Below, piece by piece: positions 9,190-17,056 of a stretch of DNA of 64,000 nucleotides (within the stretch, counting starts at the first letter, position 1; each line of letters starts with the position of its first letter). Made by a program: the position numbers and the translations under genes. The notes beneath the pieces were generated by a model. It did not search any database and was not told where the DNA came from. It saw only the letters and a list, made by a program, of their open reading frames with translations. Location: the NCBI RefSeq assembly GCF_000620845.1, contig NZ_KK211189.1:2201878-2265877 (forward strand), written 5' to 3'. The DNA is from Exiguobacterium marinum DSM 16307 (GTDB taxonomy: Bacteria; Bacillota; Bacilli; Exiguobacteriales; Exiguobacteriaceae).

Positions 9190-9224
9190 AAAGGAGAAGC
9201 TGTCATCGCGACAGCTTCTCCTAT
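9190..9224. terminator. Bidirectional terminator between bdbC and nadE
   Basis: GGAGAAGCTGTC and GACAGCTTCTCC form a perfect stem around ATCGC, with moderately T/A-rich flanks, between two convergent stops. Confidence 0.8.
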
Positions 9225-9226
9225 TT

Positions 9227-10042
9227 TCATTGCCACCACTCGTCGTACAAAGAGGCAGGCATATGATGCTTGTGACGTGAACGCTTGAAAATCGTCTCGA
9301 TTCGTTCGGCAATCTCCGGGTCGATGGATTTCCCTTCTAAATAATCATCTAGTTGATCATACGTCATACCAAGCGCCACTTCGTCAGGAAGTCCAGGACG
9401 ACCATCTTCAAGGTCTGCTGTCGGTACTTTATAAATGACACGTTCGTGAGCCTCCAATTCGTGGAGAAGTGCTTTTCCTTGACGCTTGTTCAAGCCAGTC
9501 AAAGGTGTGAGGTCACATGCACCGTCGCCATGTTTCGTATAAAATCCTGTCACATACTCTGCTGCATGGTCGGTACCAACGACGAGGGCACCGAAAGTTG
9601 CCGCGACGTCATATTGAGCTTTCATTCGTTCTCGCGCCTTCGTGTTTCCTTTATGGAAATCACTCAATTCAAGATCAGTCGCTTGTCGGAACGCCTCAAG
9701 TGATGCATCGACAGCAGGTTTGATGTTGATGGTCAATGCTTTGTCCGGGCGTATAAACTCAAGAGCAAGTTGCGCATCACCTTCATCATGTTGTTCACCG
9801 TATGGTAATCTTATCGCGTAAAACGTATATTCTCCATCCTCTTCCGATCGCAGCTCTTCCATCGCGAGTTGACATAGTTTTCCGGCCAAACTTGAGTCTT
9901 GTCCTCCTGAAATACCTAGGACGAGTCCTTTCGCACCAGCTCGTCTCACGTAAGTTTTCAAGAAGTCAATCCGCTGTCGAATCTCCTCTTTCGAATCGAT
10001 GGTCGGTTTGACATGTGTTGATTCAATGATATGTTGTTGCAT
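9227..10042 (-). CDS. nadE: Ammonia-dependent NAD synthetase
   Basis: Adenylates nicotinic acid adenine dinucleotide and amidates it with ammonia, the last step of NAD synthesis. The P-loop-like SGGQDSS is at 45-51. DHAAEYVTGFYTKHGDG and LTPLTGLNKRQGK are characteristic of NadE. With the start at ATG 10042 (GGGAGGG upstream) the protein has 271 residues, as in B. subtilis. The frame continues 21 codons upstream, but without a ribosome site. No glutaminase domain is present, so it uses free ammonia. It stands alone between two terminators. Confidence 0.95.
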   Translation of the reverse strand: MQQHIIESTHVKPTIDSKEEIRQRIDFLKTYVRRAGAKGLVLGISGGQDSSLAGKLCQLAMEELRSEEDGEYTFYAIRLPYGEQHDEGDAQLALEFIRPDKALTINIKPAVDASLEAFRQATDLELSDFHKGNTKARERMKAQYDVAATFGALVVGTDHAAEYVTGFYTKHGDGACDLTPLTGLNKRQGKALLHELEAHERVIYKVPTADLEDGRPGLPDEVALGMTYDQLDDYLEGKSIDPEIAERIETIFKRSRHKHHMPASLYDEWWQ

Positions 10043-10115
10043 GGATGACCCTCCCACTATTCTCTCATTTTGCTTTATTGTCCGATAATCCTTATACCCC
10101 GTCAACTAGCACTCT

Positions 10116-10151
10116 AAAAAAAAAAGAAAGACGGAAACAATCGTTTCCGTC
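10116..10151 (-). terminator. Terminator of the BsuPI-domain lipoprotein gene
   Basis: Minus-strand GACGGAAAC-GATT-GTTTCCGTC followed by TTTC and ten T residues. Confidence 0.9.
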
Positions 10152-10158
10152 AAGAAAG

Positions 10159-10947
10159 TTATTGAATTTTAAATGATGTGACTTCTCCACCAATCGGTGT
10201 CATTTCTAAGAACAATTGTTGATCATCCGCTGGCGCTTCGTCGAGCAACACGCCAAACGAGAATCCGCCTCCTGTGACTTCAGCTGCTCCTTGTGCATAC
10301 AGGTTATGCCCATCTGATACAGACCACTCGAACTCTACCTCGTCCGTAAAACCACTAACTTGAATCATCGTGTCATTCACATCAATTTGTACATCACGGA
10401 ACGCACCATCTGATTGAGGTTCTGATGCAGATGGTTCTGAAGTATCTTCTTCAGGTTTTTCTGAGGCAGATCGTTCAACTGTGAACGTCGTCTCATCCGT
10501 TACAGCAATTTCCGGAGCCCCGTCGACTTGAGCGAGCCCGACCACTTCGACTGAATATTCACCAGCCTCTAATTCATCTAACAGTAAGACCTCATCGAAG
10601 ATCTTTTGTTCATCCGCTGCCCACTTTTCTTCAATAATCGATTCCGTGAACATAAATTCGCTACCATAATCAAATACGATTTTGTCACCTTGCTTGATAA
10701 TCAACTGATAGCGCTGTGACGTATTGAATGTCACGTCCACGGCTTCTTCATTTGGGTTCGTCATTTTGATTGTTGCCGACAGTGTATTTGCAGATGAATC
10801 GTATGCCACTTCCGTGTCGAGCGTCAATGGAGCCGGTGTTTCAGACGAATCACTGTTCACTTGACTCGGTTTCGCCTCTTCTTTACCACACCCTGCTACG
10901 ACTAATAAGATTGCCGTCACTACGGCGAGCAACCAAGTTTTCTTCAT
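10159..10947 (-). CDS. Lipoprotein with BsuPI-type proteinase-inhibitor domain
   Basis: Secreted lipoprotein of 262 residues. The signal peptide ends in the lipobox VVAGC, so C20 would be lipidated. Residues about 45-140 resemble the BsuPI domain (intracellular proteinase inhibitor family): a beta-sandwich pattern with the YQLIIKQGDKIVFDYGSEFMFT stretch interrupted by variable loops. A low-complexity acidic/serine linker (EKPEEDTSEPSASEPQSD) separates it from a C-terminal beta-rich domain (175-262) I do not recognise. The start is at ATG 10947, with GAGGAGAG upstream, in place of a seven-codon longer frame. Inhibitor function is not established by the domain alone. Confidence 0.75.
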   Translation of the reverse strand: MKKTWLLAVVTAILLVVAGCGKEEAKPSQVNSDSSETPAPLTLDTEVAYDSSANTLSATIKMTNPNEEAVDVTFNTSQRYQLIIKQGDKIVFDYGSEFMFTESIIEEKWAADEQKIFDEVLLLDELEAGEYSVEVVGLAQVDGAPEIAVTDETTFTVERSASEKPEEDTSEPSASEPQSDGAFRDVQIDVNDTMIQVSGFTDEVEFEWSVSDGHNLYAQGAAEVTGGGFSFGVLLDEAPADDQQLFLEMTPIGGEVTSFKIQ

Positions 10948-10969
10948 GGATCCCACTCTCCTCAACAAA

Positions 10970-11012
10970 ATAAAAAAACGTCTATAGCACTAGTGTATAC
11001 AAAGTGCAGACG
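10970..11012 (-). terminator. Terminator of the 64-residue protein gene
   Basis: Minus-strand CGTCTGCAC pairs with GTGC-TAT-AGACG (three-base bulge), followed by TTTTTTT. Confidence 0.75.
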
Positions 11013-11046
11013 TTTGTAATGATTTTCCTTATATTATTTACCTTTT

Positions 11047-11241
11047 TTACGAAACTTTAGTTTGTTCCATGTATTGCTGCCAGCCGGTCATGAACAATGA
11101 ATCTGCGATATCGAGATCAGACCGGACTTGAGCCGTAATCGAGAACGTCTCACTGTGCATCGATTCAAACGTGACGACCATCGTTTCTCCTACTACTTCC
11201 TTATAAGCTACAAGTTCAGGCGTTTCTGCAAACAATATCAT
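11047..11241 (-). CDS. Small unrecognised protein, 64 residues
   Basis: I do not recognise a family. The likely start is ATG 11241, because AAAGGAG lies eight bases before it. The same frame runs 60 codons further upstream without a ribosome site and with a composition unlike a protein. The product is mostly beta-like and slightly acidic (VVGETMVVTFES, then ITAQVRSDLDIADSLF), with no membrane segment or cysteine. It has its own downstream terminator, which supports a real transcription unit. It lies between a lipoprotein gene and the cvfC-like gene, both on the same strand. Confidence 0.55.
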   Translation of the reverse strand: MILFAETPELVAYKEVVGETMVVTFESMHSETFSITAQVRSDLDIADSLFMTGWQQYMEQTKVS

Positions 11242-11400
11242 AAGTAAGGCTCCTTTGTTCATCTGTGATAAACCTAGTGTACCAATCTTAAACCGATATA
11301 TATGTCCTATCGTTCGACAGTGAACCAATGACATTATACCTATTGTCGAAACGCTTACATCAAATGTTAAGCAATTGGAGAAATGTGCATATGATTTTAT

Positions 11401-11437
11401 GAAAAAAGAAGCAATCCGCACTGCAGACGCTCCTCTT
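11401..11437 (-). terminator. Probable terminator of the CvfC-like gene
   Basis: Minus-strand GGAGCG...TGCTTC imperfect hairpin with G-U pairs, followed by TTTTTTC. It lies 50 bases after the stop. Confidence 0.5.
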
Positions 11438-11487
11438 TACCTTAAATTGTAAATCAAATTGATTCAACACTTGTCGAACGAAACAAG

Positions 11488-12579
11488 TTATTTAGAGCGG
11501 TTAGAAATTTGTTGCCATACCGTCCCGAGTGCCGTTTCCCCGCTCGTGATCCGCTCTTTCGCAAGTCTTGCTTGTAATGAAACTTCAAATTCACGGTCTT
11601 CTTCGGCAATTGATAGGGCTTGGACAGCACGTTCATCTCCACAATCAAACAAGAATCGAGCCGCACGCCAACGGACAAGTTTGTTCTTATCTTTTAGCGC
11701 CTCAATCATCGATGGCTGTGATTGAGGTAACGCCCAGTCTGAGACTGTGTCCCCAGCTGTGCGCCTCACAATAGGAGAAGCGTCTACTAAGGCTTGTTCG
11801 ATATACGTGACATATTCCTCACGTCGCTCTTCAAACATCCCGATCATCACGACAGCCTGTCGACGGATGGCCATCACTGAATCTTCTAGTGCACGACGGA
11901 AATATGGCATATTTTCATGATGGATTTCGAGTTCATCTAGGAATGCCATCCGATCTTTCCAGTTCTCCGATTGTAAATGATTCGCGTTCGTCACAAAATC
12001 AGCTTCGCGTCCAAATGCCCGAGCTACAATGCGTTCGACACGCTCTTGTGGATACGCAGCCTCCAACTCTTCTTGAGCGACGGCACTGACTTCATCCAGT
12101 TGGCCATAACGTGGGGCTTGTTCCACCCAACGACGGTCTTGGATAACATTTTTCACCTGTGCTTGAACTTCCATCGCTGCATCAACGAATCGCTTGGACA
12201 GACCAATCCGCTTTTCTTCATCCCCTTTGACGAGTTTTAATTGCATCGGAACATCAAGTACAAACTGAACAGAAACGTGAACCGGTTCATAGTCCGTATC
12301 CATTTGGGCGGTCTCGACTTCCTCGACTTGTTCCCCAAAAACTCGACGAATCTCATTCATCACGTCATGCCAATCATGTTTCGGATGACGTTCGACAGCG
12401 ATAAAATCAGATACAGCATAGACTGATTTCACCCCTTGAAGTGCGACAATCTCCTGAATGATGACCGGAGCATCGGTATTCGCTTTGTCATACGTGGTGC
12501 CTCTTCCTTCAAATGGAGGTTCTACGATAATTTTCAAGTTATTTGGACTTGGTGTTGGTTCAATTGCTACTAGTTTCAT
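11488..12579 (-). CDS. CvfC-like protein: NifU N-terminal domain plus HEAT repeats
   Basis: Cytosolic protein of 363 residues resembling B. subtilis YpgR and staphylococcal conserved virulence factor C. Residues 1-85 look like the Nfu/NifU N-terminal domain (AIEPTPSPNNLKI, then VKSVYAVSDFIAVER). From about 215 to the end come HEAT-like helical repeats (MAFLDELEIHHENMPYFRRA, SVMAIRRQAVVMIGM, SPIVRRTAGDTVSDWAL, NKLVRWRAARFLFDCG). The CxxC of full Nfu scaffolds is absent, so iron-sulfur assembly is not implied. ATG 12579 is chosen, with GAGGTG upstream; ATG 12585 is also possible. The biochemical role of the family is unclear. Confidence 0.75.
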   Translation of the reverse strand: MKLVAIEPTPSPNNLKIIVEPPFEGRGTTYDKANTDAPVIIQEIVALQGVKSVYAVSDFIAVERHPKHDWHDVMNEIRRVFGEQVEEVETAQMDTDYEPVHVSVQFVLDVPMQLKLVKGDEEKRIGLSKRFVDAAMEVQAQVKNVIQDRRWVEQAPRYGQLDEVSAVAQEELEAAYPQERVERIVARAFGREADFVTNANHLQSENWKDRMAFLDELEIHHENMPYFRRALEDSVMAIRRQAVVMIGMFEERREEYVTYIEQALVDASPIVRRTAGDTVSDWALPQSQPSMIEALKDKNKLVRWRAARFLFDCGDERAVQALSIAEEDREFEVSLQARLAKERITSGETALGTVWQQISNRSK

Positions 12580-12613
12580 TCTCATCACCTCACTCTTCAT
12601 CGTGACGAAAATG

Positions 12614-12644
12614 ACAAAAAAACGCAAGCGAGTCGCTTGCGTCA
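12614..12644 (-). terminator. Terminator of the 79-residue protein gene
   Basis: Minus-strand ACGCAAGCG-ACT-CGCTTGCGT hairpin followed by TTTTTT. Confidence 0.9.
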
Positions 12645-12663
12645 ATCATTCGTCTATTTATGT

Positions 12664-12903
12664 TTAGAACAGCGCGATGAACTGTTGGAGCGAATACGTA
12701 TCACCATCCACAGTAAACGTGTCGTCATCTGCAATCGGTTCAAGGAAGAAACGTTTTTCTCCGTCTTCTTTTACATAACCGAAAATATGATTGGATTGAT
12801 AGAACAACTCTACAATCGTCATACGTCCAAACGTCATTCCATCGTTCATTACCGCCCGATCACCTAATTCGCCGCCATTGTACAGTTCGATGTAAGTTTC
12901 CAT
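12664..12903 (-). CDS. Small unrecognised acidic protein, 79 residues
   Basis: I do not recognise a family. The start is ATG 12903, with AGAGGAGCG upstream; the frame extends 16 codons further but without a ribosome site. The protein is acidic and predicted beta-rich (ETYIELYNGGELGD, MTIVELFYQSN, FFLEPIADDDTF), with no signal peptide or membrane segment. A strong terminator follows and there are non-coding gaps on both sides, so it is a single-gene unit. Confidence 0.6.
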   Translation of the reverse strand: METYIELYNGGELGDRAVMNDGMTFGRMTIVELFYQSNHIFGYVKEDGEKRFFLEPIADDDTFTVDGDTYSLQQFIALF

Positions 12904-12971
12904 TTTGGTGTCGCTCCTCTTGTGTTTGTTTTCACAATTCCTTTCTATCAAACAACAAGAACGACTTCAAG

Positions 12972-13532
12972 TTAATTTTTTGCGCTACGCTTCCAAAATT
13001 CAATCCATTTATAATACTCAGATAACGTTTTTTTAATTTGTCTAATGGACTTTTCATCGTGAAGTCCTGAATCCCCGATTTTGTCTTTACAATGCGTTAT
13101 AAAGATTTCATTTCCTGGTAAAACATTTGCTCGATTTGTGGCAAATACTTGTCGAAGATGAATCTGGCATCTGGCCGTTCCGAGCATACCTGGAGACGCT
13201 CCGGCAATCATGACCGGTTTATCCCGAAGTGGGGTACCCGGTTCGAGCGAGAGCCAGTCAATCGCGTTCTTCAAGACACCTGGGATACTGTGATTATATT
13301 CCGGAGTGACGATCAGTAATCCATCCGCTTCCCGAACGGCTTGTTTCAAAGTGGCCACCACTTCCGGTTCATCCGGGTCAATCAAATCATCATTAAATAA
13401 TGGGAGCTCGATTGAGACGACTTCAATGTCAAAATCGTCTCGAGCAAGTCCGATGATTGAGCGGAGAAGAGCCGTATTGAATGATTGTTTCCGAAGGCTG
13501 CCAGAAATCGCAATCAATTTATACTTTTTCAT
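12972..13532 (-). CDS. NADPH-dependent FMN reductase family protein
   Basis: Flavodoxin-fold oxidoreductase of the NADPH:FMN / quinone / azo-dye reductase family, 186 residues, cytosolic. The FMN phosphate loop GSLRKQSFNT is at 11-20, and the family signature PEYNHSIPGVLKNAIDWLS is near 80-100. The substrate cannot be read from sequence; quinone, chromate or flavin reduction are all known in the family. It overlaps the upstream hydrolase gene by 14 bases, so it is the third gene of a tightly coupled set (acetyltransferase, hydrolase, reductase). Confidence 0.85.
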   Translation of the reverse strand: MKKYKLIAISGSLRKQSFNTALLRSIIGLARDDFDIEVVSIELPLFNDDLIDPDEPEVVATLKQAVREADGLLIVTPEYNHSIPGVLKNAIDWLSLEPGTPLRDKPVMIAGASPGMLGTARCQIHLRQVFATNRANVLPGNEIFITHCKDKIGDSGLHDEKSIRQIKKTLSEYYKWIEFWKRSAKN

Positions 13533-14238
13533 GAGAAGCCTCCTGTAGCCATTGATTAATAATCGCAGCCTCTTCCTGAGGTGCTTCCATCATTCCCATA
13601 TGACTGTAAGGGACAACGGCGGTCGTGTGACGACTCGCACCTAAAAACGCCCGGTCCTCATTCATGTTCGGATCTTTCTCTCCATAAATGAATAATCCCG
13701 TAAGTTCAGTTGCCTCGACAGTGTTCACTTCATCTTCACGATCCCGAATCGCTCGTTGCGCATTCACAATTCCATCGACCGACATATGGTATCCAATCTT
13801 AATCGCATTTTCGACGAGCATAGGGTCTGAATCATTCGAGAAGACACTCGGAATCATCCCATCGATAAACGGCTTTACCCCTTCTTCGATGACTTTATTG
13901 ATCGCCGCATTACGTTTTTCTTTAGCCTCTTCTGAATCTGATGCAGCGGTTGAATGAATCAGTCCAAACCCTGACAACTCGCTCTCATAACGACGAACGA
14001 GATTTGTAGTCACATACCCCCCGAATGAATGCCCGAACACGAGTGGTTTGTCAAGATTACGCAGTCGTATCTCTTCAATGACCCAGTCCGCGAACTGATC
14101 CATCGTTTCCGGTCCCACTTCCGTGCCTGCATGACCCGGTAATATGAATGCATGAACTTCCGCATCTAGCAAAGGTTCTAACTGTTCAAAGTACTGTGGC
14201 GAACCACATAACCCATGTAACAAGACAAGTGCTTTCAT
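13519..14238 (-). CDS. Alpha/beta hydrolase
   Basis: Alpha/beta-hydrolase fold enzyme, 239 residues, cytosolic. An oxyanion HG pair is at LLHGLCGS near the N-terminus, the nucleophile elbow is GHSFGG (serine near 88), the acid is probably D in FIYGEKDPNM, and the histidine is in YSHMGMMEAP. It resembles the broad carboxylesterase / MenH-like group, with no substrate indicated. ATG 14238 overlaps the stop of the acetyltransferase gene as ATGA, and a GGAG lies 11 bases upstream. It overlaps the flavin reductase by 14 bases downstream. Confidence 0.82.
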   Translation of the reverse strand: MKALVLLHGLCGSPQYFEQLEPLLDAEVHAFILPGHAGTEVGPETMDQFADWVIEEIRLRNLDKPLVFGHSFGGYVTTNLVRRYESELSGFGLIHSTAASDSEEAKEKRNAAINKVIEEGVKPFIDGMIPSVFSNDSDPMLVENAIKIGYHMSVDGIVNAQRAIRDREDEVNTVEATELTGLFIYGEKDPNMNEDRAFLGASRHTTAVVPYSHMGMMEAPQEEAAIINQWLQEASHEKV

Positions 14239-14810
14239 AAGATTGAATGCTCCTTTTCTTCCCATTCTGTTTTGAGTAATCGATACATCGTCAAATCCAT
14301 AAAACGACCATGACTGTACGCATAATCTTTCAATAATCCTTCCTCGATAAACCCGAGTTTTTGTACGAGTCGATTCGACCCTTCATTACCTGGTGCGACC
14401 AATGCGGAAATTCGGTGGAACTTGAACTCTTCAAATCCATGCTGGATGACAGCCGTAGCCGCTTCAAACGCCACACCTTGTCTCCAATAATGATGAGAGA
14501 CCTCAAATCCAATCTCAGCACGATAGTATTGGGCGGTCCAATTGTGAAATCCAATCGTTCCGACCAAATCGTTCGTAAATCGATCGCAAATCGCCCAGCG
14601 GATGGCTTTCCCTTGCTGAAATTGATCTTTAAAATAAGCGATCACATTCTTCGCTTCATAGACGGCAAGCAACGGGTCCGACCCATAATATCGCATCACT
14701 TCTTCCGTGGATAAGATGGTATAAAGCGCTCTTGCATCACGCGGTTCAAGCTCCCGAAGGATAAACCGTGGCGTAGCGAGCTCAGGAAAACTACGTTTCA
14801 ATCCCCACAT
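14235..14810 (-). CDS. GNAT-family N-acetyltransferase (RimJ/RimL-like)
   Basis: Acetyl-CoA-dependent acetyltransferase of about 191 residues, similar to ribosomal-protein-alanine acetyltransferases. TPRFILRELEPRDA begins the fold, IGFHNWTAQYYRAEIGFEV forms the central strands, and YWRQGVAFEAA is the acetyl-CoA loop (R-x-G-x-A type). NEGSNRLVQKLGFIEEG is the usual C-terminal helix-strand. I use ATG 14810, with AAAGGCGGG upstream; the in-frame ATG at 14834 has its GAGG too close. It is first in the coupled three-gene set. The target amine is unknown. Confidence 0.85.
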   Translation of the reverse strand: MWGLKRSFPELATPRFILRELEPRDARALYTILSTEEVMRYYGSDPLLAVYEAKNVIAYFKDQFQQGKAIRWAICDRFTNDLVGTIGFHNWTAQYYRAEIGFEVSHHYWRQGVAFEAATAVIQHGFEEFKFHRISALVAPGNEGSNRLVQKLGFIEEGLLKDYAYSHGRFMDLTMYRLLKTEWEEKEHSIL

Positions 14811-14959
14811 ATGGAACCCGCCTTTCCTATTCATTTCCTCAATTATACTTGTCTTTTCCCAAATGTATCGAACTCAATCCTCAGTAATCGTCTCAAGATG
14901 GCAGAAACCAAGTGTTTTTGCTACTATGAATGTAGTATGTCAAACTGAGGGGATACCAT

Positions 14960-15691
14960 ATGTCAAAACAACTCTTTTATTTGAAACTAGACCGAGACGT
15001 CCAACGATTCACGCTTCATGGTGTAACATTGGCCAATGTAACAGAGGCTTTTTCCGTAAGGAGACCGATGATCATTTGTCGAACCGATATTAAAGGGATG
15101 AGGCAATCATCACGGTCACGTTTTCGCTATATCGAAGCGCATGAGCTTTCTTCGTTCTCGTCAAAGTATTTGAATAACCAAACGACATTCACAGCAATCG
15201 ACTTTCCAGATTACAACACACTTGAAACGTTGTCTGATCATGAGATTGCAGAGATCCTGTTTTTAAGTCATATGGAACGTGGGATTAAAAAACCGTTTTT
15301 GGATTCGCTCGATAATGAGATTGTTTTTTTCAACGAAGCGAACGATCGGCACAGTAGCCTCTACATTCGAGACTGGTCGACCATCAATCGATTTGTTCAA
15401 AACATGTTGCAAAGTAAACTCGACCGAGACATTCGCAACATTAGTTTTGTCCCGATCCCACTTCCTGTAATTGATGAATTGCTCGACTTGGCACCTCAAG
15501 GGCTAATCATCGACTTCGATCATACAAAACGAAGTTTATTCAATCGACAAATTGTTATTTCTTTCTATGTGGCTGGCCGTTATGAGGACATGTCCGTCCT
15601 CGAAGAAGACTTCGACGCCAAGAAAGAGTCCATCGCACTTAAAGGACAGTTGATGTATCGCCGTCGTACTTGGCAAATCGAACGGTTATAA
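14960..15691 (+). CDS. Unrecognised cytosolic protein, 243 residues
   Basis: No family recognised. GAGGGG at good distance sets the start. The protein is soluble, mixed alpha/beta, with charged stretches. The first 100 residues include NVTEAFSVRRPMIICRTDIKG-like strand patterns. The middle has a helix-rich part (ETLSDHEIAEILFLSHMER), and the end (QIVISFYVAGRYEDMSVLEE, ALKGQLMYRRRTWQIERL) looks like beta strands. There is one cysteine. It is a single-gene unit with its own terminator, divergent from the acetyltransferase operon. Confidence 0.6.
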   Translation: MSKQLFYLKLDRDVQRFTLHGVTLANVTEAFSVRRPMIICRTDIKGMRQSSRSRFRYIEAHELSSFSSKYLNNQTTFTAIDFPDYNTLETLSDHEIAEILFLSHMERGIKKPFLDSLDNEIVFFNEANDRHSSLYIRDWSTINRFVQNMLQSKLDRDIRNISFVPIPLPVIDELLDLAPQGLIIDFDHTKRSLFNRQIVISFYVAGRYEDMSVLEEDFDAKKESIALKGQLMYRRRTWQIERL

Positions 15692-15715
15692 GGTCACACA
15701 TGTAACTAACGTATC

Positions 15716-15745
15716 TGAACCTCTGGACAAGAGGTTCTTTTTTGT
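15716..15745 (+). terminator. Terminator of the 243-residue protein gene
   Basis: GAACCTCT-GGACA-AGAGGTTC hairpin followed by TTTTTTG, 25 bases after the stop. Confidence 0.88.
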
Positions 15746-15964
15746 TATTTTCAGACTGATTATTTCAAGCAATTTCCCTTCATAACCGGGCTTGAACGCT
15801 ATCCTTAAAAATTGATAACAAATTGTCTTAATTTTTTGTTAAATTAACACTTTTCTTTTCTGAATGAGGCGTTATACTAGGAATAACCTTCTGGAGGAAT
15901 GGAAGGCAATATAGAGAAAGCGAGGTGAAAATCTATTCATCACGCGGATGGATAGATACACGAA

Positions 15965-16252
15965 ATGGAACAACTGAAAGTACAAGGAGTCTCTTCGTTC
16001 ACCAAGTTTGCGACGAATGGAAAAATGCTGAAATTAAAAGATGCTCATGCAGGGGAACAACGCATTTCACTACAGGATGCGACCGACATTCAAGTCTCTC
16101 TGCTCGACGAGGACCATTCGCGCTTCACTATATTTGGTCATGCTCATCCGCTTGTGGAGCTGACCCTTCCTCACAACTCTTGTGAAGTCCTTTATGCATG
16201 GTTACTACACAAGATGAAACGACAAAAAATCAAATTAGCTTCAAACGCTTAA
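15965..16252 (+). CDS. Small unrecognised protein, 95 residues
   Basis: No certain family. The beta-rich pattern followed by a C-terminal helix (KMLKLKDAHAG, QVSLLDEDHSRFTIFGHAH, then CEVLYAWLLHKMKRQKIK) is reminiscent of a PH-like fold, but this is only an impression. A stop lies 12 bases before the ATG, so no earlier in-frame start exists, and no clear ribosome site precedes it. Upstream, GGAGGA and GAGGTG belong to other frames, including a nine-codon frame starting at 15899. Translation could depend on coupling to these. A strong bidirectional terminator follows. A TATACT box at 15873-15878 may be its -10 element. Confidence 0.5.
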   Translation: MEQLKVQGVSSFTKFATNGKMLKLKDAHAGEQRISLQDATDIQVSLLDEDHSRFTIFGHAHPLVELTLPHNSCEVLYAWLLHKMKRQKIKLASNA

Positions 16253-16256
16253 ACAA

Positions 16257-16296
16257 AACAAGGTCTTGTCTCCGTGTGGGAGAAAGACCTTGTTTC
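16257..16296. terminator. Bidirectional terminator, 95-residue gene and pgpA operon
   Basis: AACAAGGTCTT and AAGACCTTGTT pair, with an inner TCTCC/GGGAG stem, and A/T-rich flanks on both sides between convergent genes. Confidence 0.8.
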
Positions 16297-16335
16297 TTTA
16301 TCTTAAATCAGGACTTTCCTTCGTTTCTCTTTATA

Positions 16336-16527
16336 TTATGAAGTCGGCGTGATCGAGTTTTTCCGATAGATGGTTATTCCCCCATGCTTGGCTTCCCCTA
16401 CAACTTCGAAAAGCCAACCATTCTCAATTAACATAGTTCGAACAAATAAGAAGTCTTCTTTCAGCACTTTCACTTCCTCTACTTGTCCCTCTAACAATTG
16501 CTGAAACGTTGTCTCCCAATCAGTCAT
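16336..16527 (-). CDS. Small unrecognised protein, last gene of the pgpA operon
   Basis: 63 residues, no recognised family. ATG 16527 is preferred, with AAGGAG seven bases upstream. The gene overlaps the end of the upstream unknown by eight bases, so translation is coupled. The sequence is acidic in the first half (WETTFQQLLEGQVEEVKVLKE) with beta-like patterns after it (DFLFVRTMLIENGWLFEVVG). It has no cysteine, signal peptide or membrane segment. It ends just before a bidirectional terminator. Confidence 0.6.
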   Translation of the reverse strand: MTDWETTFQQLLEGQVEEVKVLKEDFLFVRTMLIENGWLFEVVGEAKHGGITIYRKNSITPTS

Positions 16528-17056
16528 GTCCATTCTCCTTACGTGAGTCTTCTTCGCTCATCCACTCAAAAAGGCGACGGCCGGAATCGAGTCGGTTAGT
16601 CGCATCCCATAATTCGTTTGGAACGACTCGAGATACGTCAATCGTGCCATTTCCCGCAAACACGACATCTTCGCCTGTCGCCTGTTCAATATAGTGAAAC
16701 GCGAACGACAAGACGGATTCTTCCGATTCATGCCCACTTTTCTGCAAGGCGAGATCGTAAGTCTCGTCACGTTGGTTGTTCACAAGTAACGTCCGCCCTC
16801 CATCGAGTAACGTCATCGGTGGGACGGCATCGACATGAAACACTTCATACGAACGATACGTCCCTTCGTTATAAGATAAAAGCGGGATAAACTGGCGTTG
16901 ACTCGCCCATTTTTTCAATTGGAACAAAATTCTCATCGAAGTGAACCAAGTTGCCCCCTCAATATCTTTTTCCACTAAAATCGTAGGAATTGATGCTTCA
17001 TCCGCTTCTTTTTTGTGAACAAACAGCCATTTTTCTACATCTACGACGATGATCAA
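16520..17056 (-). CDS. Unrecognised cytosolic protein in the pgpA-PAP2 operon
   Basis: 178 residues, no recognised family. I start it at TTG 17056: AAGGAGG lies eight bases before, and the TTG overlaps the PAP2 stop as TTGA. The longer frame from ATG 17080 would place that ribosome site inside the gene. The product is soluble with an alpha/beta pattern (IIVVDVEKWLFVH, GRTLLVNNQRDETYDLALQ, EDVVFAGNGTIDVSR) and an acidic tail. The LLV-N and VVFAGNGTI stretches could be strand-loop ends of an alpha/beta fold, but no catalytic motif is evident. Genetic coupling suggests a role linked to lipid phosphate metabolism. Confidence 0.62.
   Translation of the reverse strand: MIIVVDVEKWLFVHKKEADEASIPTILVEKDIEGATWFTSMRILFQLKKWASQRQFIPLLSYNEGTYRSYEVFHVDAVPPMTLLDGGRTLLVNNQRDETYDLALQKSGHESEESVLSFAFHYIEQATGEDVVFAGNGTIDVSRVVPNELWDATNRLDSGRRLFEWMSEEDSRKENGHD

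Noticed and set aside
15925-16185. GTG-started frame of 86 codons overlapping the 95-residue gene
   Set aside because: Cys/Ser-rich, non-protein-like composition after the first few codons. The +1 frame at 15965 looks coding.
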